Below are positions 1 through 8,154 of a DNA stretch of 64,000 nucleotides, piece by piece. This DNA is from Ignavibacteria bacterium RIFOXYC2_FULL_35_21 (GTDB taxonomy: Bacteria > Bacteroidota > Ignavibacteria > Kapaibacteriales > UBA2268), in the NCBI GenBank assembly GCA_001804705.1, contig MHAY01000028.1:1-64000 (forward strand), in the 5' to 3' direction. The position numbers and the translations under genes are program-made. Numbering within the stretch: the stretch's first letter is position 1; the number at the start of each line of letters is the position of its first letter. The notes beneath the pieces were generated by a model, which saw only the letters and a program-made list of their open reading frames with translations, was not told the origin of the DNA and made no database searches.

Positions 1-242
1 ATATGAAGTTATATAAATTACTATTAGTTAATCAAAAAAATCATCTTTACGCAATTTTTGCTGATAATGGGGGTGGATATTTTACCGGGAGTCAACATGG
101 TATTTACAAATCTATTGATTCAGGTCAAACATGGCAAAATGTGATTCATTTATATTTTTATGACAATTGTTTATTAACTAAAGACAATCATATATTATAT
201 AGTGACAATGGAGTATGGAGATCAAAATTTAAATTAGAATGA
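1..242 (+). CDS. C-terminal fragment of a BNR/sialidase-like repeat protein (cut by window edge)
   Basis: The reading frame is open to the left edge and ends at 240-242, so this is the 3' end of a longer gene. The visible 79 residues include GIYKSIDSGQTWQNV, an Asp-box (S-x-D-x-G-x-T-W) typical of BNR or sortilin-type beta-propeller repeats, followed by a short strand-rich end. Such repeats are common in secreted proteins of Bacteroidota and also occur in the metalloprotease gene at 19499. There is no T9SS tail. The function cannot be assigned from the fragment. Confidence 0.6.
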   Translation, partial: MKLYKLLLVNQKNHLYAIFADNGGGYFTGSQHGIYKSIDSGQTWQNVIHLYFYDNCLLTKDNHILYSDNGVWRSKFKLE

Positions 243-274
243 TTTAAGAAATTAAAATTTAAATATATATTTTT

Positions 275-1012
275 TTACAATTTCATCTTCTTAAATATCC
301 ATTCCGGTATCATTTTTATTATGAACATAATCAATCTCCAGTAACCCGGTAGATATGCTACTGCTTTTCCTGATAGCATAGCTTTGTAAATTCCTTTCCC
401 AACGACACCGGGCTTGGCAAATAGTGGACTCTTTGGCAAATGTGCTGTCATGGGTGTATCAACCATACCGGGTTTGATTGTTACAACCGAAACACCTGAA
501 TGAGTCATTCGATTTCTCAATCCCTGCAGAAATGTAGTTACTCCGCCTTTTGCGGCACCATATATATAATTACTCTGTCTTCCCCTGTCACCGGCAACTG
601 AGGAAATTACAGCAATGCAACCTTCCTTCTTCTTTTCAAAATAATTTGCCGCTATTGATGCTAACGAAATCACAGAAACACAATTAATATTAAATTCTCG
701 GATTATCATCTCCTGTGCTTCCTGTGTCTTTATCTGGTCGGGGAGAGTGCCATGCGCAATAAGGACAGCATCCAATCCTCCCAGAGTTTGAATTGCTTTG
801 TCGAATAACTCCTGGTGCTTGTCAAAATCCAAAGCATTCATCTCATAAATTTCAATCTTTGTTTTGAATCTTGATAATATATCATCTCTCACGGCTTCCA
901 ACCTGCCGATATTCATATCCACAAGGAACAAATTTTCACCATCCCTTGCGAACAATTTTGCAGTTTCCTGTGCTATTGCCGATGCGGCACCGAATATCAT
1001 TATTTTTTTCAT
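275..1012 (-). CDS. SDR-family oxidoreductase, DprE2-like
   Basis: A 245-residue short-chain dehydrogenase/reductase. The N-terminal dinucleotide-binding turn reads MIFGAASAIAQETA, a G-x-x-x-x-x-A variant, and the catalytic Ser and YxxxK are in ISSVAGDRGRQSNYIYGAAK. Length and motifs fit DprE2, the NADH-dependent reductase that turns decaprenylphospho-2-keto-ribose into decaprenylphosphoryl-arabinose. SDR families are hard to separate by eye. The functional guess rests mainly on the neighbours: a DprE1-like oxidase (1643-2968), a HAD-UbiA prenyltransferase (2965-4407) and Glf (4533-5651), all on the same strand. A RAYT gene now separates it from the oxidase. The C terminus carries a hydrophobic stretch (YWRLIMFIIKMIP), possibly membrane-associated. 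Confidence 0.8.
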   Translation of the reverse strand: MKKIMIFGAASAIAQETAKLFARDGENLFLVDMNIGRLEAVRDDILSRFKTKIEIYEMNALDFDKHQELFDKAIQTLGGLDAVLIAHGTLPDQIKTQEAQEMIIREFNINCVSVISLASIAANYFEKKKEGCIAVISSVAGDRGRQSNYIYGAAKGGVTTFLQGLRNRMTHSGVSVVTIKPGMVDTPMTAHLPKSPLFAKPGVVGKGIYKAMLSGKAVAYLPGYWRLIMFIIKMIPEWIFKKMKL

Positions 1013-1033
1013 ATTTAAGTATCACCATTATAA

Positions 1034-1624
1034 TTAATTGTATTCATCCTTTTCCCAATTAATGGGATTATATTTAATATATTGTCTTATTTTCCATAAT
1101 TCTTTTTCATTACGAATTATATGTTCATAATAATTTCTTTGCCATATTGTTGTTCCGGTTGTGTTTCGCATTTCATTTATTTCCTTTGCGGAAAACGTTT
1201 TAAATTGTCTTACAATTTCTGGTAAACCATGTTTTTTTATTGGTGTAGGGGCAGGTTCACAACCTGCCCCGTTAATGTCGGAAACATTTTCGCAAGTAAT
1301 CTGAACTGTATCTGATATCATAATTGAGTCAGGGGCAGGTTGTGAACCTGCCCCTACATTCGTTTCAATAAAATTTATTATTCCATGAATATGGTTTGGC
1401 ATAATAACAAATGAATCCAATTTAATATTTGAATTGTGATTTGGTAAATCATACCATTTTTGTTTTGCAATTTCACCATATTTATTTAATTTCATTTTAT
1501 AATCTGTAATATTACAAAATAAAATTTCTTTGTTGAAAGTACATATCGTTATATAATAATACACTGGTTTTGAATAATCATAATTTTTCAAACGAATTTG
1601 TTTTCGATTCCTAATAATTTTCAA
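1034..1624 (-). CDS. REP-associated tyrosine transposase (RAYT, Y1 HUH family)
   Basis: A 196-residue Y1-type single-strand transposase. It has the HUH motif in PNHIHGII, the upstream VYYYITICTFNK strand, and the C-terminal WQRNYYEHIIRNEKE helix that should hold the catalytic tyrosine, followed by IRQYIKYNP. RAYTs act on single-stranded REP hairpins bearing a 5' GTAG. The gene is unusual in containing two REP palindromes in frame, at 1245-1270 and 1332-1357. They encode GAGCEPAPTP and GAGSQPAPDS, between the HUH motif and the C-terminal helix. Matching GTAG hairpins occur through the window. The gene lies between the DprE2-like and DprE1-like genes, so it probably entered a former operon. Whether the enlarged loop is tolerated is unknown. 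Confidence 0.85.
   Translation of the reverse strand: MKIIRNRKQIRLKNYDYSKPVYYYITICTFNKEILFCNITDYKMKLNKYGEIAKQKWYDLPNHNSNIKLDSFVIMPNHIHGIINFIETNVGAGSQPAPDSIMISDTVQITCENVSDINGAGCEPAPTPIKKHGLPEIVRQFKTFSAKEINEMRNTTGTTIWQRNYYEHIIRNEKELWKIRQYIKYNPINWEKDEYN
1245..1270 (+). repeat. REP hairpin (GTAG type) inside the RAYT gene
   Basis: GTAG at 1245-1248 leads into arms GGGGCAGGTT and AACCTGCCCC with a CAC loop. It is in frame with the RAYT coding strand and encodes part of GAGCEPAPTP. Confidence 0.85.
1332..1357 (-). repeat. REP hairpin (GTAG type), second copy inside the RAYT gene
   Basis: Arms GGGGCAGGTT and AACCTGCCCC with a TGT/G-type loop, followed by CTAC at 1354-1357, i.e. GTAG on the minus strand. 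It is inverted relative to the copy at 1245 and encodes part of GAGSQPAPDS in the transposase. Confidence 0.85.
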
Positions 1625-1642
1625 ATTGTTAATTGTGAATTA

Positions 1643-2968
1643 TTAATTATTAATTTTCTTTGTTACCCTTCTCCAAAAACTGGAAGAAAATGCAGGGTCT
1701 ATATATTTTTCAAATTCAGTCCACTGAGGATAAAATTTTTGGAAATCCTCTGCAGACATTCGGGCATCTTTTGCCGGATATATGACACCTCCTGATTCTC
1801 GAACAATACTATCCAGGCTTTCAAGAAATTTTAATGTCTTGTCCCCATTCATTCTAAAATCAATTGCCATAGTGACGCCTGGTCTTGGGAATGAGAGCAT
1901 TCCAGGTGATTTCATATCACCGAATGTTTTTAATACGGTAAGAAATGATGACATACCTGAACCTGACACTTGCTTTAAGATTTCTCTTATTGTGTCTTTT
2001 TCATTTCCAAAAGGAACAACAAATTGATATTGCAGAAAACCTTGTTTACCATAAGCTTTGTTCCAGTGTAGTACTGCATCCAGGGGATAAAAGAACGGGT
2101 CATAATGAACAACATTCTTTTCAATTCTATTTATTTGTTTATTAAAATATAACATATTAAAGACATTCACAGAAAAGGAGTTGATGAATGCGGCATCAAA
2201 CGGAAATGATTTTAGTTTCTGATTTGGCAGTTTTGGAATTTCGTATTCTTCAGGATGTGCGTGATTTCCACGATTGTAAATCCCTCTGCCAAGACTACTT
2301 CCGCTTGCTGTACAGTCAACCCATGAAACAGTATAATCAAATGTCTTTTCCGATTTGTCATTAATATCAAAGAACTCATCAACGTTATAGAATTTTTCAC
2401 TTTCCATTGCAAAGAAAGCACTGGGACAAGGTTTGAGTTTAAATTCAACCCATGTGATTAATCCTGTTAAACCAAGACCGCCAATTGTTGCTTTGAATAA
2501 TTCTGTGTTTTCTTCATTTGAACAAATTAATCTTTCACCTGATGAACGTACTAATTCAAATTTCGTAACATGGCAACCAAATGAACCTGAATTGTGATGG
2601 TTCTTTCCATGAACATCATTAGCCACAGCACCTGCAACTGAAATGAACTTAGTTCCGGGAGTAACAGACAGAAACCAGCCCCTCGGTACAAAAAAATCAA
2701 GTATAGATGCGAGTGTTACACCTGCTTCACACCTGAACAGCCCATTTTCTTCATCAAATGAAATAAATTTTGAAAGGTTTTTTGTATCTATTAAAATCCC
2801 ATTCTCATTAAGGCAGGAATCACCATAACTTTTTCCCCAGGCATAGGGAAGTATTTTATTTGGAAATTTACCTAGGTCGGGAATTTCATTTCGCCAATAA
2901 ACAGAAAAAACATCATTTGGTTTATATTTCGGATATCTTCCCCATGACTCATAATCGCCAATAATCAT
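1643..2968 (-). CDS. FAD-linked oxidase, DprE1-like (decaprenylphosphoryl-ribose oxidase homologue)
   Basis: A 441-residue vanillyl-alcohol-oxidase/PCMH-type flavoprotein. The FAD-binding half shows LPYAWGKSYGDSCLNENG, the segment VTPGTKFISVAGAVANDVHG, and then HGKNHHNSGSFGCHV. The last is very close to the HGKNHH-x-x-GSFG stretch of mycobacterial DprE1. In that family the enzyme oxidises polyprenyl-phospho-ribose at C2', and a reductase (here 275-1012) completes epimerisation to arabinose. The start ATG at 2968 overlaps the stop of the HAD-UbiA gene by four bases (ATGA), so the two are translationally coupled. The 3' end runs into heptamer-type repeats (1623-1645). Subclass is inferred from motif and operon, not from an alignment. 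Confidence 0.85.
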   Translation of the reverse strand: MIIGDYESWGRYPKYKPNDVFSVYWRNEIPDLGKFPNKILPYAWGKSYGDSCLNENGILIDTKNLSKFISFDEENGLFRCEAGVTLASILDFFVPRGWFLSVTPGTKFISVAGAVANDVHGKNHHNSGSFGCHVTKFELVRSSGERLICSNEENTELFKATIGGLGLTGLITWVEFKLKPCPSAFFAMESEKFYNVDEFFDINDKSEKTFDYTVSWVDCTASGSSLGRGIYNRGNHAHPEEYEIPKLPNQKLKSFPFDAAFINSFSVNVFNMLYFNKQINRIEKNVVHYDPFFYPLDAVLHWNKAYGKQGFLQYQFVVPFGNEKDTIREILKQVSGSGMSSFLTVLKTFGDMKSPGMLSFPRPGVTMAIDFRMNGDKTLKFLESLDSIVRESGGVIYPAKDARMSAEDFQKFYPQWTEFEKYIDPAFSSSFWRRVTKKINN

Positions 2969-4407
2969 AATGCCGCACCAATAGCCAATATACCCACAAT
3001 TGCACCAACAACATAACTAACCCAATCCTTACCTGTATAGACCAAGGGGTCATCATCCATTTTCCCACGAAAAGCCAACAGCCACATCCTCGAAATCCAG
3101 AATAAAAGGCATAACACAACAAACCACAGTACTTCAGGCCTGTGATAAAGTGAAACTACTTCTTTGCTGTTTACATATAAAGCCAGCACCAGCACAGACA
3201 TATAACCGCTGGCCGGTCCCATATTAGATATAAGACTCATATCTTCAACAATATATCCCCGCCCTTTTGATTCATTCTTGTTCTGTTCTCTCATTACGAG
3301 CAATTCCTGGTAGCGTTTGATGAATGCAAGACTCAGAAATAAGAATATAGAGAAACCAAGAAGCCAGGGCGATGCCTGAACTTGTACAGCCGATGCACCT
3401 GCAACCAGCCTTAATGTATAAAGGCACGCAAGTATGATTACATCAAATATCGGTTGTTTTTTAAGGTAGAATGAATAGGATGTAGTTAGAATGAAATATA
3501 TTAATAAATAATAAAAAAAGTCAATTGGTAATAAATAAATTGATAATAATATTCCTCCTGCTAATAGCAGTGGAGACATAAAAAATCCCCACTCCAAACG
3601 TAAACTACCCGATGCAAATGGCCTGTTCTTCTTTCTTGGATGATGCCTGTCCGATTCAAGGTCGAGTAAATCATTCAAAACATAAACTGATGATGCTATT
3701 AGACTGAATGCAAAGAAAGCAAATATAACATTTACAAATGATTGTATATCTGTAACTTTATGTGCCATTAATAAAGGGAAAAATATCAGAATATTTTTTA
3801 GCCATTGATATACTCTTATTTCCCTGGTAATTAATTTTATTTTATTTATTCTATTCTTGAAAATTATTACTTCATCTTTTATTTTTTTAACTTTATTTTC
3901 AATTGATTTGCTTGGTTCAACTAATATCGCATAATCAGCGGCTTCCCATACTTCATAATCCGCCCCACTGTCACCAATATAACCAAAACCCTTCTCACCG
4001 TACAATTCAACGAGCCTATCTCTTTTACTTCTTGCCCTAAGATTGTTTGAATTTTCACTCGCTATAACTTTATCGAAAATTCCAAGATATGCAGCAACAG
4101 AATCAGCTATTGGTTTGACTGTAGCTGTAGCTAATACTATCTCACGCCCTTTTTGTTTTTCAGACTTTAGATAATTAATTATTTCTGGCCTATAAGGATA
4201 TAACTCAGGTTTTGGTATGACTCTTTTACCTATCTGTGTTTTAAAATAATACCTGCCTCTAATTAACCAAAAGGGGAAAATCAACAGCATTAACGGATTT
4301 TTCTTAACAGCAATTAAAATTGATTCCATCAATGTATCTGTAGCGATGATGGTCCCGTCAAGGTCCACACACAATGGTTTTAGGGTATTTTCTTTTGTTT
4401 CTATCAC
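2965..4407 (-). CDS. HAD phosphatase-UbiA prenyltransferase fusion (5-phosphoribosyl polyprenyl-phosphate synthase-like)
   Basis: A 480-residue two-domain protein. Residues ~1-200 are a HAD hydrolase: nucleophile motif DLDGTIIATD near residue 16, a Thr motif in VLATATVKP, and acidic motif GDSGADYEVW. Residues ~200-480 are a UbiA-type integral membrane prenyltransferase with about eight hydrophobic spans and the Mg-binding motif NDLLDLESDRHHPRKKNRPF (NDxxDxxxD). In mycobacteria, the UbiA enzyme Rv3806c transfers 5-phosphoribose to decaprenyl phosphate, and a separate phosphatase removes the 5'-phosphate. Here both steps could sit in one chain. It is coupled to the DprE1-like gene by a 4-base overlap. 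HAD-UbiA fusions are known as a general architecture; the substrate is inferred from the neighbours. Confidence 0.85.
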   Translation of the reverse strand: MIETKENTLKPLCVDLDGTIIATDTLMESILIAVKKNPLMLLIFPFWLIRGRYYFKTQIGKRVIPKPELYPYRPEIINYLKSEKQKGREIVLATATVKPIADSVAAYLGIFDKVIASENSNNLRARSKRDRLVELYGEKGFGYIGDSGADYEVWEAADYAILVEPSKSIENKVKKIKDEVIIFKNRINKIKLITREIRVYQWLKNILIFFPLLMAHKVTDIQSFVNVIFAFFAFSLIASSVYVLNDLLDLESDRHHPRKKNRPFASGSLRLEWGFFMSPLLLAGGILLSIYLLPIDFFYYLLIYFILTTSYSFYLKKQPIFDVIILACLYTLRLVAGASAVQVQASPWLLGFSIFLFLSLAFIKRYQELLVMREQNKNESKGRGYIVEDMSLISNMGPASGYMSVLVLALYVNSKEVVSLYHRPEVLWFVVLCLLFWISRMWLLAFRGKMDDDPLVYTGKDWVSYVVGAIVGILAIGAAL

Positions 4408-4492
4408 TATTTTTGCTAATATATAAAAATTACAAAATTAATAATAATACAATCTATAACTTTTCTTTTTTTAATTACAGTCAGATTTTGAA

Positions 4493-4563
4493 TCCGTTCC
4501 TACATTCTACATTTTGCATTCTACATTTTACATTATTTGGCAATTTCTTTATCAAATTTCATT
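4493..4563. repeat. Segment B then A (heptamer repeat plus last codons of glf)
   Basis: Two blocks overlap here. B is 46 bases at 4493-4538: TCCGTTCC, then ATTCTAC/ATTTTGC/ATTCTAC/ATTTTAC heptamers. A is 27 bases at 4537-4563, the end of glf, encoding MKFDKEIA. Both blocks recur without mismatch at 5754-5826 in the swapped order A then B, so glf is bracketed by B-A and A-B. Confidence 0.8.
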
Positions 4564-5651
4564 AAAGCCACGCCAACTATCTGGTCCATATTATAATATT
4601 TATATTCGGCAAGCCTGCCTACAAATATTGTGTTCTTTAATTTCTCACTTTCCTTTTTATATCTATTGTACAAGTCATTATTACTCACGTTTTGAATAGG
4701 GTAATATGGCTCATTCTTTCCTAATTCAAACTCTTGTGGAAATTCAAATGCTACAGTTGTTGCCTTTGTTTTTTGTCTGTGAAAATGTTTAAATTCAGTG
4801 ATTCTGGTATAATCAAAATCATTTGGATAATTAACTTGAGCTACTTCCTGAAACCATTCTTTTTTAAAAGTCTTAAAATCGAAATGCAGACTTCTGTATG
4901 GCAGTTTCCCAAATTTATAATCAAAATATTCATCAATTGGTCCTGTATATATTAATTTATTAAATTTAATACTTGATGAATTTATTTTATAATCGGTATT
5001 AAGTAAAACTTCTATATTCTTATTTTTAATAAGTTTATTAAATAATTCTGTGTATCCTTTCTCAGGAATACCTTGATAAGTATCCTGAAAATATCTGTTG
5101 TCGTGACTTATAAAAACCGGCACCCTTGATGTTACTGAAAAATCAAGCTCTTCTGGTTTTAATCCCCATTGTTTCAAAGTATATCCATAGAAAATATTTT
5201 GATAAATAAAATCAGCAATAACTTTTAAATCCTCCTGTTTATTTTCAAGAAGTTTCAGAATTGGTATTTTCAATCCATAACCATATTTCTCCAAAAGCAA
5301 TGCTTGATATTTTGAAGCAATTTTTTTTGGAAATACTTGCTCTATTGAATTTAGATTAAAGGGTACAGGCACTTTTTTACCATTTACAACTGCCATTACA
5401 GTATGTTCATAAGGGATCCATTCTGTAAAATTGGATAAATAGTCCCAAACCTTTTTGGATGATGTATGAAAAATATGAGGTCCGTATTTATGAATGAGAA
5501 TTCCATTATTATCATAATAATCATGAGCATTACCTGCAATGTGATTTCTTCGGTCAATAATCAATACTTTTTTCCCCAGTTGCGATGCTATTCTTTCGGC
5601 AATCACACATCCTGCAAAACCCCCTCCTACTATAAGATAATCATACATCAC
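4533..5651 (-). CDS. glf: UDP-galactopyranose mutase
   Basis: A 372-residue flavoprotein that interconverts UDP-galactopyranose and UDP-galactofuranose. The N-terminal FAD motif is YLIVGGGFAGCVIAERIA, followed by the family signatures IAGNAHDYYDNNG and HKYGPHIFHT, then IPYEHTV. The C terminus has FVGRLAEYKYYNMDQ, which also belongs to the FAD/substrate site. Length matches bacterial Glf. Its position upstream of the HAD-UbiA/DprE1-like genes points to a furanose-containing glycan (Galf plus possibly Araf). The last eight codons are duplicated upstream at 5754-5780. The start ATG at 5651 is preceded by about 100 AT-rich bases. Confidence 0.95.
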   Translation of the reverse strand: MMYDYLIVGGGFAGCVIAERIASQLGKKVLIIDRRNHIAGNAHDYYDNNGILIHKYGPHIFHTSSKKVWDYLSNFTEWIPYEHTVMAVVNGKKVPVPFNLNSIEQVFPKKIASKYQALLLEKYGYGLKIPILKLLENKQEDLKVIADFIYQNIFYGYTLKQWGLKPEELDFSVTSRVPVFISHDNRYFQDTYQGIPEKGYTELFNKLIKNKNIEVLLNTDYKINSSSIKFNKLIYTGPIDEYFDYKFGKLPYRSLHFDFKTFKKEWFQEVAQVNYPNDFDYTRITEFKHFHRQKTKATTVAFEFPQEFELGKNEPYYPIQNVSNNDLYNRYKKESEKLKNTIFVGRLAEYKYYNMDQIVGVALMKFDKEIAK

Positions 5652-5753
5652 TTAGCCAAATACCCGTTATTTTGAATATAAATGTTTATTCTTCTTTTCT
5701 TAAATTTTGTTAAAATTTTCTTACTTTTAATTAATTGAAAAATCAAAATTATA

Positions 5754-5826
5754 TTGGCAATTTCTTTATCAAATTTCATTTCCGTTCCTACATTCTACAT
5801 TTTGCATTCTACATTTTACATTATTT
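5754..5826. repeat. Segment A' then B' (copy of glf 3' end plus heptamer block)
   Basis: 5754-5780 repeats the 27 bases that end glf, and 5781-5826 repeats the 46-base heptamer block found downstream of glf. I see no mismatch in either. The copy lies upstream of glf and downstream of the GH57 gene. Confidence 0.8.
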
Positions 5827-5857
5827 CGACATTACATATTTCCATTAGTAATAAATT

Positions 5858-7588
5858 TCACTTTTCCCAAAAATCATCCCACCATTCGGCTTTTAATTCG
5901 GGAAAGAGCGAATTTCTTTGTTCAGTTTCTTCAAGATATTTCAATTCTTCATTTGTGATTTTTCCATTTTCGTTTGTTTTATCTGCAATTTCGCACAACT
6001 TGTTAAAGTCGGAATGGTGATTAGAAAACCTTTGCTCTGCATAATCCTTTGCCGATTGAGTATGAATAAGAAACTGCCAGTCCGATGACTGGACTAATAA
6101 TAGCTCCCTCATCGCTTGTATTATTATTCTTCTTTCAATTGGCTTTAAATTCATTAAGGTATGTTTCTTAATCAAATTATGAAGTCTGAATTCATCATTA
6201 TATTCCGCTTCCCATGTCCATTTATTTCCCTCATTACACCATACGTCATGATTATTATTTTCTCCCCATGAACCTTCAGGGATGCTCATCACTTCACTCG
6301 GTTTAACTCTAAAAATTTGTTCGGAAGCCGTTGCCGTATTAACATAAGGTGATTGTTGCAATCCTTTAATAACAGCTTTGATAAATTCAGGCCCTTCAAA
6401 CCACCAATGCCCGAATAACTCGGTATCGAATGGAGTACACAGTGAACCGAATTTTCCTGTATTTCTATTGAAATAGTTTAGTGTGTTCTCTATATGGTGA
6501 ATAAAATGATTCGATTGATGGTCAATCTTATCCTGTGTCCAGCTTGGCTCATAAAGGGTTTTATACATCATGTCAGCTTTATTATCTGTTACACGCCAAT
6601 ACCTGAGATAAGAACTCAGATGCTTTTTATGAAAATCAAGATAATCGGGTTGTCCGGGATATCCCACTTCACCGCTCCAGACCTGCATCGATATGTCTCT
6701 GTGCCTCGTCAAAGCTACTGATGTACCGTATCCTGTCTTTTCACTTGAACTTACATGATAGGGTATGAGATGCATATCTTTAAATGTATATGTTTGGTTT
6801 TGGTTAGCAAGTGATTTTGAATCAATGAACTTTTCTTTATCCGCATCAATAAAGGCTCCAAGCGGTTTTGCCCGGTCGGTTAGACTCTGGTCGGTAAAGA
6901 AATAATCCAAACCATATCTCGATAAAAACTGTTCTATTCCGGGCCTCAATCTTGATTCATTAAATGGATGAACAGGAAGCAGTGATTTCCATTCGTAAGA
7001 AGGCCTATATGCACATTCGGGAAGCCAAATCCCGCGTGGTTTTCTTCCAAAATGTTTTTTGTAATTTTCAGTTGCTAAATGTATTTGTAGATTGATACTT
7101 TTATCAAATCCAAGAAGAGGCAAATACCCGTGTGTTGCACCGCATGTTACAACTTCAATCGCACCTTCATCCTGAAGTTTTTTTAAAGCTCCTATAATAG
7201 AAGAACCATAATTGTAAATAAAGTTGTTCTTTCTGTCATCATACCATTTCTGCCAAAACCTGGCTAACCAAATATGATGCTCATTATATCCCCGGTCCGT
7301 AAAATTCTTCTCATCTCTTTGTGCAGCATCAATTTTATCTGAACAGTATTTCTCAAATATTGGTTTGAAATCTTTGTGTTCAAGCTGTTCACACAGTACA
7401 GGCGATATGTCTATGGTTACTTTTGGTAAGATATTTTCGTCGAGAAGTTCATGAAATTTATTTAGCAATGGAATGTAACATTCGGCAACGGCTTCACATA
7501 ACCAGCCAACACCATGAGGTGAATTGCCATGGTGTAGTACCCAGGGAAGGTGTGTATGTAGAGCAAGCAAATAATTACCTGAATGCAT
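5858..7588 (-). CDS. GH57 family 1,4-alpha-glucan branching enzyme
   Basis: A 576-residue cytoplasmic GH57 glycoside hydrolase. Visible signatures are the N-terminal LALHTHLPWVLHHG, the substrate loop VTCGATHGYLPLL, the nucleophile region GIWLPECAYRP (Glu), and the acid/base region TPFDTELFGHWWFEG (Asp). The later EVMSIPEGSWGENNNHDVW is also typical of GH57 branching enzymes. It is expected to add alpha-1,6 branches to glycogen. No other glycogen genes are in the window. It is transcribed toward glf but separated by ~200 bases of repeats, so it is probably a separate unit. Confidence 0.9.
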   Translation of the reverse strand: MHSGNYLLALHTHLPWVLHHGNSPHGVGWLCEAVAECYIPLLNKFHELLDENILPKVTIDISPVLCEQLEHKDFKPIFEKYCSDKIDAAQRDEKNFTDRGYNEHHIWLARFWQKWYDDRKNNFIYNYGSSIIGALKKLQDEGAIEVVTCGATHGYLPLLGFDKSINLQIHLATENYKKHFGRKPRGIWLPECAYRPSYEWKSLLPVHPFNESRLRPGIEQFLSRYGLDYFFTDQSLTDRAKPLGAFIDADKEKFIDSKSLANQNQTYTFKDMHLIPYHVSSSEKTGYGTSVALTRHRDISMQVWSGEVGYPGQPDYLDFHKKHLSSYLRYWRVTDNKADMMYKTLYEPSWTQDKIDHQSNHFIHHIENTLNYFNRNTGKFGSLCTPFDTELFGHWWFEGPEFIKAVIKGLQQSPYVNTATASEQIFRVKPSEVMSIPEGSWGENNNHDVWCNEGNKWTWEAEYNDEFRLHNLIKKHTLMNLKPIERRIIIQAMRELLLVQSSDWQFLIHTQSAKDYAEQRFSNHHSDFNKLCEIADKTNENGKITNEELKYLEETEQRNSLFPELKAEWWDDFWEK

Positions 7589-7643
7589 CTAAACTCCATG
7601 CAGTCACAGAATAATGTTCTGTACCGGCATTTTCAAAATTAAC

Positions 7644-7679
7644 CGTAATTCGTAATTCGTAATTCATAATTCGTAATTA
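7644..7679 (-). repeat. Stop-codon-phased heptamer array
   Basis: Five 7-base units read on the minus strand as ATTACGA/ATTATGA. The first A of the array is the last A of the TAA stop (7679-7677) of the DUF3467 gene. Confidence 0.8.
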
Positions 7680-8000
7680 ATTTACTGTCGGTGCGCCCGG
7701 CATACCAGGAAAAATGTTTTGATTTGCATCAAGTTTAATTTCTCCATACTGCATTTCATACTTATGTATGTTATCTCCGAGAGCTCTTAACAACAATTTT
7801 GCATGTTGAGGAGTCATGACAATTCTTGCATGGACTTTTGCTTTTGGTACTCCGGGTAGAACTCTTGTAAAATCAATTACAAACTCGGCAGGAGAGTGGG
7901 AAATAATCGCAAGGTTGGAATAAATTCCTTCTGCTTCCTTCTCTCCAAGCTCGATGTTAATCTGCTGCTGTATTGGCTTCTCAGGTTTCTTTTCATTCAT
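7677..8000 (-). CDS. DUF3467 family protein
   Basis: A 107-residue soluble protein with the DUF3467 pattern: QINIELGEKEAEGIYSNLA, HSPAEFVIDFTRVLPG, and RIVMTPQHAKLLLRALGDNI. The family is widespread in bacteria and has no assigned biochemical role. The compact strand-rich body resembles small regulatory or chaperone-like proteins, but this is only an impression. The stop codon forms the first base of a heptamer array. No operon partner is evident. Confidence 0.85.
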   Translation of the reverse strand: MNEKKPEKPIQQQINIELGEKEAEGIYSNLAIISHSPAEFVIDFTRVLPGVPKAKVHARIVMTPQHAKLLLRALGDNIHKYEMQYGEIKLDANQNIFPGMPGAPTVN

Positions 8001-8124
8001 AATATCATCTTATGTAAATTTTCAAATAATGTATTGTTAAAAAAATATTTAATCAATTCCCAATACCAATTTCCTAATTCCTGTTTCCTGTGTTCAAAAG
8101 TTTATTAAAGGCAAATTCTATAAT

Positions 8125-8154
8125 TCAACATTCAAAATCTAAAATTCAGAATTA
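8125..8154 (-). repeat. Stop-codon-phased degenerate heptamers
   Basis: On the minus strand TAATTCTGA begins at the stop codon (8154-8152) of the TPR gene and continues as degenerate 7-base units. The phase is the same as at 7677. Confidence 0.65.
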
